25,085 bases of DNA. It comes from Deltaproteobacteria bacterium UBA6967. Its GTDB lineage: Bacteria; SAR324; NAC60-12. Position numbers and translations under genes: made by a program. The stretch's first letter is position 1, and the number at the start of each line of letters is the position of its first letter. The stretch lies in contig DJYX01000124.1 in the NCBI GenBank assembly GCA_002450295.1, positions 995 to 26,079 on the forward strand, given 5' to 3'. The notes under the pieces were generated by a model. The model did no database searches, was not told the DNA's origin, and saw only the letters and a list, made by a program, of their open reading frames with translations. Shown piece by piece: positions 8,041 through 15,266 of this stretch.

Positions 8041-9660
8041 TCACTCCTCCGGCAAGTCGATCAAGTACTTCTGGTAAAGCTCCAGAACTGGTTCGTAGGG
8101 CCGCGTCTGCACACCATTCTGAGAAAACTGATAGGCCATCCCTTCTGCGTCACTAACCAGATTGAATCTTGTTCGGCGTACAAAGATGGATGTTCCAGCG
8201 ATAGCTTTGCCTGTCAGAATGACTGCACCTCCATCCATTTGTTCACTGATATCGCTAATCCGCTTAAAGCCTCTGATCTCCCGCATGTAGCGATGGGTCT
8301 TGCTCACTTTCTGGGCTATTTCCTCTCCAAGAGGAGCCAGATCCTTCTCATCATTTCCAGTAGGCTTCCCCTTACCCCAACGACGCACGATTGCATCCAC
8401 TGCTTCGCGTTCTTTACTGAAGTCCGCAACCAGTGACTTTAGCTCATCTTCACGTTCTCGGATCCGCTTCCGCTCACTCAGTGAAATGCCAACTTCCAAG
8501 GTTGATTTCTTTGCTCCTTCCTGAGCTCCAACACTTGGGACCAAGACCACGTATCCCCCTTCGATCTTACTTCCAGCAACGTCTCCGTCCTTGTTCAGGA
8601 TGCGCACACACTCCCCACCACTTACAGTCGAATCCGTGATATTCCCCAGCACAAACAGGTGCTCTCCAGCAGTAACAGTGGCCTCCATCAACTCGTTAGC
8701 ACTGAAGGAACCTCCTGCTTGAATCGTCCCTTTCAAGACATTCTGCTGTACATGTACGTCACTGGTCGCCCGCACCACCGACTGTCCAATGGAACCGCTG
8801 ACCTCAATACGGAAGGCTTCCACACGGCAACTGTCTCCAATGTTGCCCTTGACCTGCAAGACCCCGTCAAATCGAACAACACCTGCATGGATATTGTCGA
8901 CTGTCTTGAGGTCGTGAACATGGAGGGCACCATTGTGGTAGCAGACCACTCCATCCTTATCAGCCACAATTTCGTTACGTGCCGTACCATAGCGTGCATT
9001 CTGTCCAGGCACCAATTGACAGATACGTCCTGGAACGGCACTGATCGCCCGTCCCTTGACAGAGTATCCATCATCACCATCGGTAGGTGCGTATACGCGT
9101 GCCAGGACTTGTCCAGCCTCAACCTTCTGCATCATCGGCACGGTACGCAGATCAATTCCCGAGAGATCGTCATAACCTGAGCGATCCATGAAAGTCAGTT
9201 CTGGGGTTCCGTTTGTACCGTTGCGAGCTCGGCCACCCTGGGCTACACAGATGAAATCATAGTAGCTCTTCTCATCAATCATCTTCTGCACGGATGCCGG
9301 ATTGAGGCCTTGCACTACGTCATGCTGCTCCAGAAAATGCTCGACTTCCTCAATCGTGACAGTTGCATCGTCTGCCGCTGGTGGAATCAAATTCAGAAAC
9401 GCGCTTTGCTCATCATGACTGATTTCCACCTGCATCAAAAATTTGCCACTTGTCAGGTCACTGAGTTCCTCAAAGTTCCCTGTGCTTCGTTCGTAAATTT
9501 CCAGTAGGCGTTCCGGCAGATAGGGCACATCCATGACGTGCAACTCACGCTGGATGTCGTCCAAATTGGCGACTTCAGCCCCAACCAGCTGTGGTGGAAC
9601 ACGCAACAACAACCTGTCATCAACAACTGCTAACTTGTAAAGTTCCTTCTTTTTTGCCAC
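8041..9660 (-). CDS. FapA/DUF342 family protein
   Basis: A 539-aa DUF342 (FapA, flagellar assembly protein A-like) protein. The N-terminal domain runs to about residue 170. It is followed by the conserved centre: GQVLARVYAPTDGDDGYSVKG and GRICQLVPGQNARYG, then VADKDGVVCY. A repetitive beta-helix with N-I-x-D/G-S-type turns follows (VKGNIGDSCRVEAFRIEVSGSI, VLGNITDSTVSGGECVRI), then a charged coiled coil (about 385-450, SLSERKRIREREDELKS) and a C-terminal beta domain. Members occur next to flagellar and polar-landmark genes in other bacteria, and FapA in Vibrio affects flagellation. The start is a GTG at 9660 with no clear Shine-Dalgarno. It is probably soluble and cytoplasmic. It has the pentapeptide-repeat gene immediately after it, so two beta-helical scaffold proteins are made together. 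Confidence 0.88.
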   Translation of the reverse strand: MAKKKELYKLAVVDDRLLLRVPPQLVGAEVANLDDIQRELHVMDVPYLPERLLEIYERSTGNFEELSDLTSGKFLMQVEISHDEQSAFLNLIPPAADDATVTIEEVEHFLEQHDVVQGLNPASVQKMIDEKSYYDFICVAQGGRARNGTNGTPELTFMDRSGYDDLSGIDLRTVPMMQKVEAGQVLARVYAPTDGDDGYSVKGRAISAVPGRICQLVPGQNARYGTARNEIVADKDGVVCYHNGALHVHDLKTVDNIHAGVVRFDGVLQVKGNIGDSCRVEAFRIEVSGSIGQSVVRATSDVHVQQNVLKGTIQAGGSFSANELMEATVTAGEHLFVLGNITDSTVSGGECVRILNKDGDVAGSKIEGGYVVLVPSVGAQEGAKKSTLEVGISLSERKRIREREDELKSLVADFSKEREAVDAIVRRWGKGKPTGNDEKDLAPLGEEIAQKVSKTHRYMREIRGFKRISDISEQMDGGAVILTGKAIAGTSIFVRRTRFNLVSDAEGMAYQFSQNGVQTRPYEPVLELYQKYLIDLPEE

Positions 9661-9705
9661 GTCAGTTTACAATCAAGATAGAGGAGAGGCGAATTGGGTG
9701 ATTCA

Positions 9706-10470
9706 CTAACTAGGATTACCAGCAAGATCGAGCAGTTGCTGGCGCTCTTCCTTGGAGAGAATCCGATGTTCTCCGGGTCGTAAGGCCCCCAGATCAATAC
9801 TACCAATCCGAAAGCGCTTAATCTTGAGCACCGGATAGCCCAACCCGAGGAACATTTTCTTAATTTGCTGGTTTGTGCCTTCGTGAAGAATCACTTCCAG
9901 CCAAGTTTTGTCATTACGCTGATGAAGAATTTTGCTCTGGACCGGCATGTGAGAGCGTCCATCAATCACAGGCCCACGACGCAATGGCTCCATCTCCGAA
10001 AACTGAATCAGGCCGCGTACTTTCACGAAGTAACTCTTAGCGATCTTGAAGCGCGGATGCATGATGCGGTGAGCAAATTCACCATCGTTTGTCAGTAGCA
10101 GCAATCCTTCTGCGTCGTAATCTAGACGACCCACTGGAAAAAGGCGCTGCGACTTGCGCGGGAAGTAATCAACGATCGTTCGTCGACCTTCTGGATCACT
10201 CAGAGATGTGATGCAATTCTTGGGCTTGTAGAGCGCGTACACCTTGCGCTGTCCGACTTCTGGAAGCCGAACCTTCTTTCCATCAACCACCAAATGGTCC
10301 CGACCTGGGACCATTCGGTGACCCAACTCTGTGACTGTCTGACCGTTGAGACTGACTATGCCCTCAAGAATCATCTTCTCTGCAGCACGTCTGGAAGCGA
10401 TACCAGCCTGGGCCATCACTTTCTGAATTCTGACCGCAGCATTCTCAACTACTGGAGGAAGACTCGTCAT
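9706..10470 (-). CDS. rluB: RsuA/RluB-family pseudouridine synthase
   Basis: A pseudouridine synthase of the RsuA/RluB/RluE/RluF family, which converts uridine to pseudouridine in rRNA (RluB: 23S helix 80 loop region near position 2605). The N-terminal S4-like RNA-binding domain is RIQKVMAQAGIASRRAAEKMI (MAQAGIASRR is typical). The catalytic motif is GRLDYDAEGLLLLTNDG with the Asp at about residue 117 from the chosen start. EGTNQQIKKMF is a variant of the usual EGRNRQVRRM motif. The frame is open further upstream to an ATG at 10572, giving a basic 34-residue extension, but that would overlap the end of rnc by 98 nt; I chose the ATG at 10470, 4 nt after the rnc stop. The longer start remains possible because Lys/Arg-rich tails occur in this family. 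The exact rRNA target cannot be read from sequence. Confidence 0.88.
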   Translation of the reverse strand: MTSLPPVVENAAVRIQKVMAQAGIASRRAAEKMILEGIVSLNGQTVTELGHRMVPGRDHLVVDGKKVRLPEVGQRKVYALYKPKNCITSLSDPEGRRTIVDYFPRKSQRLFPVGRLDYDAEGLLLLTNDGEFAHRIMHPRFKIAKSYFVKVRGLIQFSEMEPLRRGPVIDGRSHMPVQSKILHQRNDKTWLEVILHEGTNQQIKKMFLGLGYPVLKIKRFRIGSIDLGALRPGEHRILSKEERQQLLDLAGNPS

Positions 10471-10474
10471 GTTT

Positions 10475-11206
10475 CTAGCTTGTGGAGGACGCTTGGGCAA
10501 CGAGGGTTTCGAATGCTTGCTGGGCCGCTCGCTGACCCGCTTGTTTTTTGCTTTTACCTGTTCCACGACCATATACTTTCTGTTCTACCAAGGCTGCCAT
10601 CTCGAACTCTTTCTGGTGATCGGGTCCGGTCTGGTGTATCAACTCATAAGTAACCAGTACACCAAAGTGCTTCTGGACATATTCCTGTAATTCTGACTTA
10701 AAATCCCTCACAGCGACATCTTCGACCCGATCCGGCAGCACACTGCTGAAGAGTTTGTGGACGATTCGCGTCACATCTTGCAGTCCCTGCTTTTCTCGGC
10801 TATCCAAATAGATCGCAGCAAAAAGTGCTTCGACGGCGTCTGCCAACAGAGATGCTTTCTCGCGCCCACCCGTCATTTCTTCACCTTTGCCCATCAGTAG
10901 AAACTGACCGAGCTCCAGCGAGTTTGCAATCCGGCGTAACCCACTTTCGTTTACCAGAGAAGCACGCAATTTCGAAAGACCACCTTCCGACAACTCTGGG
11001 AATCGATCCATCAGCAATTCACTGATCAGCAGATCCAGTACCGCATCTCCCAAAAATTCAAAGCGTTCATTGTTCTGTTGAGGACTCCTGGCGTTGCCAT
11101 CATGAACACAAGATTTATGAGTTAGTGCCTGCTTCAGCAGTTCAGGTCTGCTGAACTGATAGCCGAGTCGATCACAGAGTTCCTGCGTTGGAGCTTGGGG
11201 TGGCAT
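10475..11206 (-). CDS. rnc: Ribonuclease III
   Basis: A 243-aa RNase III, the double-strand-specific endonuclease that matures rRNA and some mRNAs. The signature NERFEFLGDAVLDLL is at about residues 46-60, with the metal ligands Glu50 and Asp54. The second half of the active site LADAVEALFAAIYLD (about 121-135) contributes the second Asp and Glu. A C-terminal dsRNA-binding domain begins near residue 165 (DFKSELQEYVQKHFG) and ends with GTGKSKKQAGQRAAQQAFETL. The start is well supported: AGGAG is 7 nt before the ATG. It heads the long minus-strand gene run and is followed by the pseudouridine synthase gene at 4 nt. The usual neighbours lepB and era are absent from the window. Confidence 0.97.
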   Translation of the reverse strand: MPPQAPTQELCDRLGYQFSRPELLKQALTHKSCVHDGNARSPQQNNERFEFLGDAVLDLLISELLMDRFPELSEGGLSKLRASLVNESGLRRIANSLELGQFLLMGKGEEMTGGREKASLLADAVEALFAAIYLDSREKQGLQDVTRIVHKLFSSVLPDRVEDVAVRDFKSELQEYVQKHFGVLVTYELIHQTGPDHQKEFEMAALVEQKVYGRGTGKSKKQAGQRAAQQAFETLVAQASSTS

Positions 11207-11292
11207 TCCGATCTCCTGAACGATTCACTTTTGGTGATGGAGGGGGTCCTGAGGCAGGTCAAGGATACCAAGCTGACACGGCAAGAGTGTAC

Positions 11293-11601
11293 TCAGCGCG
11301 GTCGCTGGCACCAAACTCGAACCGTCTGGGGACTATACATCCCGAGCGTCAGATAGTGAAAGGCTCCATCTGCGGCTGTCTGTTCCACTTCCATCTGGGA
11401 GACTCCACCCGGACAGACAGTGCGCAGGGCACGCGCTTCTTCCAATTCGGTCGTCGCAAACAAGGTACTGATCTGGCGTACCACGGCATCGGGCTCAGGA
11501 GGTTGCTCACTGGCTTCCAAATATAGGTGCGTTTGATAGCAGCCGCTAGTACCTAGCATCAAGATGACACTGAAGATTGCGGTCCGTTTTGCATTGACCA
11601 T
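11293..11601 (-). CDS. Bor/Iss-like lipoprotein
   Basis: About 102 aa from the ATG at 11601 (upstream in-frame starts, for example 11652, would run into tatD). The N-terminus is a lipoprotein signal: basic MVNAKR, a hydrophobic stretch, then LGTSGC with the lipid-accepting Cys around residue 21. The lipobox is imperfect at -3. The C-terminal half matches the Bor family (phage lambda Bor, the serum-resistance protein Iss of E. coli): C-P-G-G, then M-E-V-E-Q-T, and a hydrophobic L-T-L-G-M-Y-S-P-x-x-V-R-V-W-C end, against ITLGIYTPLEARVYC in Bor. Bor proteins sit on the inner face of the outer membrane. The gene is transcribed divergently from tatD with a short shared upstream region. No phage genes surround it, so this looks like a resident chromosomal member. 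Confidence 0.78.
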   Translation of the reverse strand: MVNAKRTAIFSVILMLGTSGCYQTHLYLEASEQPPEPDAVVRQISTLFATTELEEARALRTVCPGGVSQMEVEQTAADGAFHYLTLGMYSPQTVRVWCQRPR

Positions 11602-11671
11602 GGGAAGATGATCTTTGTAACGTGAAAAGCCTATTTGACTAAAAATTTCCATCCTAATGATCTTCCCTGTG

Positions 11672-12436
11672 ATGACAAGTTTTATCGATACCCATTGCCA
11701 TCTGGACAAACTCGCACTTTCTTTACCAGAAGCCCTTACCCAGGCTAAGGCCGCCCAAGTGAACAAATTGTTGACGATCTCAGTAGATTCAGAATCGATC
11801 AGCTTTGTGACTGAGACAGCAGCAAATCATGAGGAGGTCTATGGAGCTCTGGGAATCCATCCGCACGATGCCGGTCAATACAATGACACTGTAGCAGAGC
11901 AAATTCGCGGCCTTGCCAATCGGACAGAAATTGTTGCTGTCGGAGAAACTGGCCTCGATTACCACTACATGTATGCAGAGAAGGAGGTCCAACAAGCTGC
12001 CTTTGCCGCCCAATTACAGCTTGCTGAAGAACTGCAACTTCCGATCGTCCTTCATAGTCGTGAAGCAGAAGATGACACGATGGTGCTTCTGCACAAGCAT
12101 CCCCCCAGTCGAGGTGGAGTGGCTCACAGTTTCACTAGTTCTGCTAAAATGGCTCATCAGTTGGTAGAAATGGGTTGGCTACTGGGAGTCAATGGCATCG
12201 TCACTTTTCGAAATGCACAAGAACTGCGAGACACTCTGAAGCGAGTCCCCTTGCGTCACCTGATCTTAGAAACAGATTCTCCTTTTCTCAGCCCTATTCC
12301 CCATCGAGGCAAGCCCAACGATCCTTCTCGTATTCCCATTGTAGCCAGCTTTCTCGCAGACTGGCTAGAGATCCCCATTGAACAACTAGCAGAACAAACC
12401 AATGAAAATGCACAGCGTCTCTTCGCTTTCTCGTAG
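11672..12436 (+). CDS. TatD-family metal-dependent hydrolase (YcfH-like)
   Basis: A TIM-barrel metal-dependent deoxyribonuclease of the TatD family (254 aa from this start). The HxH metal motif is in FIDTHCHLDK near the N-terminus; GIHPHDAG, VGETGLDYHYMYA, LQLPIVLHSREAE, GVNGIVTFRNA and ETDSPFLSPIPHRGKPNDPS follow in the order seen in E. coli YcfH/TatD. Family members act as 3'-5' exonucleases on DNA, or as D-tyrosyl-tRNA-type esterases in some reports. The ATG at 11672 gives a family-like N-terminus (MTSFIDTHCHLD); an ATG at 11657 adds five residues. Neither has a clear Shine-Dalgarno. The gene ends inside the first codons of the cytochrome gene (35-nt overlap), an unusual pairing. Confidence 0.93.
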   Translation: MTSFIDTHCHLDKLALSLPEALTQAKAAQVNKLLTISVDSESISFVTETAANHEEVYGALGIHPHDAGQYNDTVAEQIRGLANRTEIVAVGETGLDYHYMYAEKEVQQAAFAAQLQLAEELQLPIVLHSREAEDDTMVLLHKHPPSRGGVAHSFTSSAKMAHQLVEMGWLLGVNGIVTFRNAQELRDTLKRVPLRHLILETDSPFLSPIPHRGKPNDPSRIPIVASFLADWLEIPIEQLAEQTNENAQRLFAFS

Positions 12437-13685
12437 AGGTACTCGCTTCCTGCTTGGTCTACTCGGAACCTTTCTACTTGGGGCAACTCTGGTACATGCT
12501 GAACCCTATCTAGTGGTCTCTGGTGATTTGCGTGGTGAGATCAAGCCTTGTGGCTGTGCAGAGGAAGGTGATATGGGCGGACTCCAGCGTCGGGGAACCG
12601 CACTGAGTAATTGGCGCTCAGAACACTCTGATTTGCTGTATCTGGATTTGGGCAACAATTTTCCCGAGCCCTCTGCTCAGGGAAAGCTGAAACTAGACTT
12701 GATTCAACAGGCGCTGAAATTACTGAAACCTGCTGCTATTCTTCCAGGACCTCACGAATGGAACTATGGTCAGGCAACCTGGGACACTTCCTTACCCTAT
12801 TTGCTCAGCAACGCTATCGATTTACCTTGGCCTCAGGTCATCAGTCAGAACGTTAGTGGAGAGCGTTGGGAGATCTGGGGCTACGTCACACCCAATTTGC
12901 TCTACCAGAACGAAAACGATCTACCCAACGTTCTTCCAGTCAGCAATGCACTGATTCAACAGTGGCAATCCCAGAGCCAACCAGGAAGCAAGCGAATGCT
13001 GCTCTTCCGTGGTACATCTGTAGAAGCAGATAGATTTCTGCAGAGCGGTTGGTTCGATCGAATTCTTGTTGGTAGCACCAACGATGATGAATTGAATCAG
13101 GTCACAACCTTTGCAACCGCAACTCAGCCCTTACAGATGATCCCTACCAAAGGGCAGGGACTCTATCATGGCTTCTCTTCGAGTGATCAGTTAGATGTTC
13201 GCTGGCTCCGTCTGGACACTGCTGATTGGGAACCCCTCACACCACTGTTCACAAACTATGATCAAGAGGTCAAACAATTATTCCTGAGTGGATTAAAGCG
13301 GATGCAGCAACTGCAACAGGAAACACGATTTGTTGGAGCTGCAGCTTGTACCACCTGCCACACTCAAGCTCATCAAAGTTGGGAATCTAGTCGACACAGC
13401 CATGCGTTAGCCACCCTGACAAGAGTCGGTAAGGATTTCGATCCTGAGTGCTTGCAGTGCCATGTTGTTGGATTTCAAAAGAAAGGCTTTCTCAGCAATC
13501 AACTCACACCCCAACTTGCTAATGTGCAGTGTGAAAACTGTCATGGATCTGCCCAAGAACACCTCAAGAATCCACTGAACCACCCACCACTGGATGCTCG
13601 TCAAGCCTGTGTGAACTGTCATGTCGGCAGCCATTCTCCCAGCTTTGACTTCTCAACTTACTGGCCTAAAATTCAGCACAAATAG
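12402..13685 (+). CDS. Secreted tetrahaem cytochrome c with degenerate metallophosphoesterase-like N-domain
   Basis: 427 aa. Residues 1-33 are a signal peptide with a SRRGTRF twin-Arg-like stretch and cleavage after VHA. The middle (about 34-300) resembles the UshA/5'-nucleotidase calcineurin-like region often found fused to multihaem cytochromes: SGDLRGEIKPCGC, GGLQRR, LYLDLGNNFPEP and LPGPHEWNYG sit where DxHG, GDxF and GNHEFDYG are expected. Key metal ligands appear replaced (DLR for DxH, GNN for GDx), so phosphatase activity is doubtful. The C-terminal ~112 residues hold four CxxCH haem motifs: CTTCH (316), CLQCH (350), CENCH (377), CVNCH (403), in a cytochrome c554-like arrangement with further His as possible axial ligands. 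It likely works in periplasmic electron transfer. The start overlaps tatD by 35 nt; ATG at 12408 is an alternative. Confidence 0.85.
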   Translation: MKMHSVSSLSRRGTRFLLGLLGTFLLGATLVHAEPYLVVSGDLRGEIKPCGCAEEGDMGGLQRRGTALSNWRSEHSDLLYLDLGNNFPEPSAQGKLKLDLIQQALKLLKPAAILPGPHEWNYGQATWDTSLPYLLSNAIDLPWPQVISQNVSGERWEIWGYVTPNLLYQNENDLPNVLPVSNALIQQWQSQSQPGSKRMLLFRGTSVEADRFLQSGWFDRILVGSTNDDELNQVTTFATATQPLQMIPTKGQGLYHGFSSSDQLDVRWLRLDTADWEPLTPLFTNYDQEVKQLFLSGLKRMQQLQQETRFVGAAACTTCHTQAHQSWESSRHSHALATLTRVGKDFDPECLQCHVVGFQKKGFLSNQLTPQLANVQCENCHGSAQEHLKNPLNHPPLDARQACVNCHVGSHSPSFDFSTYWPKIQHK

Positions 13686-13697
13686 ATTTTCTATTTT

Positions 13698-13714
13698 TTG
13701 GCACACCCTCTGCA
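13698..13714 (+). promoter_or_regulatory. Sigma-54-type promoter
   Basis: TTGGCACACCCTCTGCA fits the -24/-12 consensus YTGGCACGNNNNTTGCW: the invariant GG (13700-13701) and GC (13712-13713) are exactly 10 nt apart, and only two of the conserved positions differ. It lies just after the cytochrome stop codon and about 96 nt before the small gene at 13810, in the right orientation. Transcription would begin near 13725. No enhancer-binding regulator gene is seen nearby. Confidence 0.7.
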
Positions 13715-13729
13715 GAAGGTAGAGAAAAT

Positions 13730-13756
13730 GATCGAACACAAGCCCACGGTTCGATC
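13730..13756 (+). other. Leader hairpin / inverted repeat
   Basis: GATCGAAC at 13730-13737 pairs perfectly with GTTCGATC at 13749-13756 across an 11-nt loop. It falls within the predicted 5' leader of the transcript from the sigma-54-like promoter, about 54 nt before the small-gene start. There is no U-tract after it, so it is more likely a leader structure or a binding site for a dimeric regulator than a terminator. Confidence 0.55.
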
Positions 13757-13809
13757 TTCAGATGTACAATTTCCCGGGTCCCTGACGTAAACCGAATAAG
13801 GAGGTTAGG

Positions 13810-13998
13810 ATGTCACTGACTTTGCGAGAGATGGTTGGCAAACTGGAAAGCCTGACGCGTCAGCAACTGACGATATCGCAAGGCTTGGATGTGCTGGAAG
13901 AGCAGGCCATAACCTGCAATGAATTACTTATTATCAACGTGATGCGTGACGCATTTTACGAGACGATGTTGGAAGAACAACTAGCTAGTGGAGCTTGA
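13810..13998 (+). CDS. Small protein of unknown function (62 aa)
   Basis: A 62-aa protein not recognised as a known family. A near-perfect Shine-Dalgarno (AAGGAGG) lies about 6 nt before the ATG, the strongest in the window, which with the sigma-54-like promoter upstream makes it very likely real. The sequence looks helical and amphipathic: LREMVGKLESLTRQQLTISQG, then a LDVLEEQAI segment and a second helix FYETMLEEQLASG. There is one Cys and no signal peptide or membrane span, so it is probably cytoplasmic. Its stop overlaps the GTG start of the next gene by 11 nt. Since sigma-54 often drives flagellar or nitrogen and stress genes, a regulatory or motility role is possible but not shown. Confidence 0.75.
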   Translation: MSLTLREMVGKLESLTRQQLTISQGLDVLEEQAITCNELLIINVMRDAFYETMLEEQLASGA

Positions 13999-14209
13999 AG
14001 TGTTAGTAGAAGGCGTGCTGGACGGAAGTTCTCATTCATTTGCTGGACAAATGCACCCAACTTGGCTTGTTGACCGAGATCAACGCTTTGTCCAGTCGAT
14101 TACAAGAGATCGTTCTGATGCCGTCGGTATTGGAATGATTGATTGCTTTGATATCGCTAGCGAACAAGAATTCGAGTTTGAATCCGCCGTTCTCTGCATC
14201 AACGGATAA
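13988..14209 (+). CDS. Small protein of unknown function (73 aa), overlapping
   Basis: A 73-aa frame starting at GTG and overlapping the previous small gene by 11 nt. The product (VELEVLVEGVLDG..., HPTWLVDRDQRFVQS, EFEFESAVLCING) is acidic, beta-rich in appearance and has no signal peptide. It matches no family I know. Evidence for coding is the coupled arrangement behind a strongly expressed-looking gene and protein-like composition; there is no good Shine-Dalgarno of its own. A frameshift joining the two small frames cannot be excluded. Medium confidence. Confidence 0.5.
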   Translation: MELEVLVEGVLDGSSHSFAGQMHPTWLVDRDQRFVQSITRDRSDAVGIGMIDCFDIASEQEFEFESAVLCING

Positions 14210-14212
14210 TCG

Positions 14213-14243
14213 ATCTTAAGAACCTTACGTCTTCAGGTAAGAT
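14213..14243. terminator. Weak hairpin between convergent genes
   Basis: ATCTTA (14213-14218) pairs with TAAGAT (14238-14243), and CCT (14223-14225) with AGG (14235-14237), leaving a 4-nt bulge and a 9-nt loop. It lies between the end of the small-gene pair and the end of the convergent barrel-protein gene, where a terminator is expected. No U-tract follows on either strand, so the call is weak. Confidence 0.3.
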
Positions 14244-14266
14244 GTGAGAGAAAAGGCTAGATAATT

Positions 14267-15247
14267 CTAGTAGAAGGTATAGGTGATTGCTGCTCTCATC
14301 AACACCCCACGTAGGTGAACGCGGTCCGGCACTTCTGTCGACATGTAAGTCACATATTTAAAGTCCTCACGTGGGATCGGTCCAATCCCATCTGCATAAG
14401 GATTGTCAATCACACCTGTATCCCCAGTGAAAAGAAAATCTAAGTTAAATCCGTAATTCTCTCCATTCACTGTTATGCCAGCACGCTGAAAAAAGACCAC
14501 TCCTTGCGAAGCACTCAATTCTGTCACTGCTTCACCTCCTAAATTATATCTAGTTTCCCAAGGTTCAGGTTCACTTACATCTCCCAAAATAGAAGCCCTT
14601 CTAATTCCTGCCCTGAGAGTACTCTCAATGCGCATCAATCCAATCCCAAAGAAAATATCAGTACTTCTTGGCTCTGGCATTCCAGTCAGGTAAACAGAAC
14701 CTCCAAAAATGTAGTAATGGGAGCGCAGTCGAATCAGCGGATAGATCGCACTGTTGTTTTCTTTCTGTGGATTTTTACCAGACTGATCTGTCAAGTATGT
14801 CTGAGTATAGCCTCCCATGACGCTGATCGCAGATTCAGCGAAACCAAGTTGGAAAGGAACAATATATTCGATTGAGAAGGGAGGTAAGCTATGTAGAATT
14901 TGTTCAACCTCACTTTCCACTTTTTCATGACCGTCAATGTCTCCACCCATTAACAACATCTTCTCGTAGTTCCAATCTACCGATAGATTTCGAGCTCCAC
15001 TTCCCCCATCAAAGCCTCTGAAACCAGTCATTTGATAGAAAACATGATCTTTTCCTTCTCGGAAAGTCAGCACATCGAATTCAAAAAAACTCAATCGATA
15101 GATGCCACCCATATTGCCAGGTTGAGCCTGCTGGTTCTGCTGTTGTTGCTCTTGTTGCTGGGCAGAGGCCAACCCAATCATTACAACGATTAGTAGGGTG
15201 AGAGATATCAGAACTTGCCGCAGCATTTGGTAGAGTGAAGGCAGCAT
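14267..15247 (-). CDS. Putative outer-membrane beta-barrel protein
   Basis: 326 aa, unrecognised family. The N-terminus has a hydrophobic signal (LISLTLLIVVMIGLASA, cleavage after ASA at about residue 29) followed by a Gln-rich linker. The mature protein shows many alternating hydrophobic/aromatic strands (YRLSFFEFDVLTF, SIEYIVPFQLGF, SHYYIFGGSVYL, YGFNLDFLFTG) and ends in RAAITYTFY, the terminal aromatic residue typical of BAM-inserted barrels. It is therefore predicted to sit in the outer membrane; function unknown. A second ATG seven codons in (15226) is an alternative start. It is 19 nt after the HAD hydrolase gene, so probably co-transcribed with it. Confidence 0.7.
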   Translation of the reverse strand: MLPSLYQMLRQVLISLTLLIVVMIGLASAQQQEQQQQNQQAQPGNMGGIYRLSFFEFDVLTFREGKDHVFYQMTGFRGFDGGSGARNLSVDWNYEKMLLMGGDIDGHEKVESEVEQILHSLPPFSIEYIVPFQLGFAESAISVMGGYTQTYLTDQSGKNPQKENNSAIYPLIRLRSHYYIFGGSVYLTGMPEPRSTDIFFGIGLMRIESTLRAGIRRASILGDVSEPEPWETRYNLGGEAVTELSASQGVVFFQRAGITVNGENYGFNLDFLFTGDTGVIDNPYADGIGPIPREDFKYVTYMSTEVPDRVHLRGVLMRAAITYTFY

Positions 15248-15266
15248 TCGTATTTGTCCGTCAGGA

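Noticed and set aside
8659..9180. A 173-codon plus-strand frame inside the DUF342 gene
   Set aside because: It is antisense to conserved DUF342 coding sequence; its composition (Thr/His/Cys-rich) is typical of a shadow frame.
11602..11766. N-terminal extension of the Bor-like lipoprotein overlapping tatD
   Set aside because: The lipoprotein signal begins at 11601, and the extra residues are antisense to the tatD start.
14255..14270. CTAG-type 5-bp hairpin at the end of the barrel-protein gene
   Set aside because: It is very short, overlaps the stop codon and has no U-tract.
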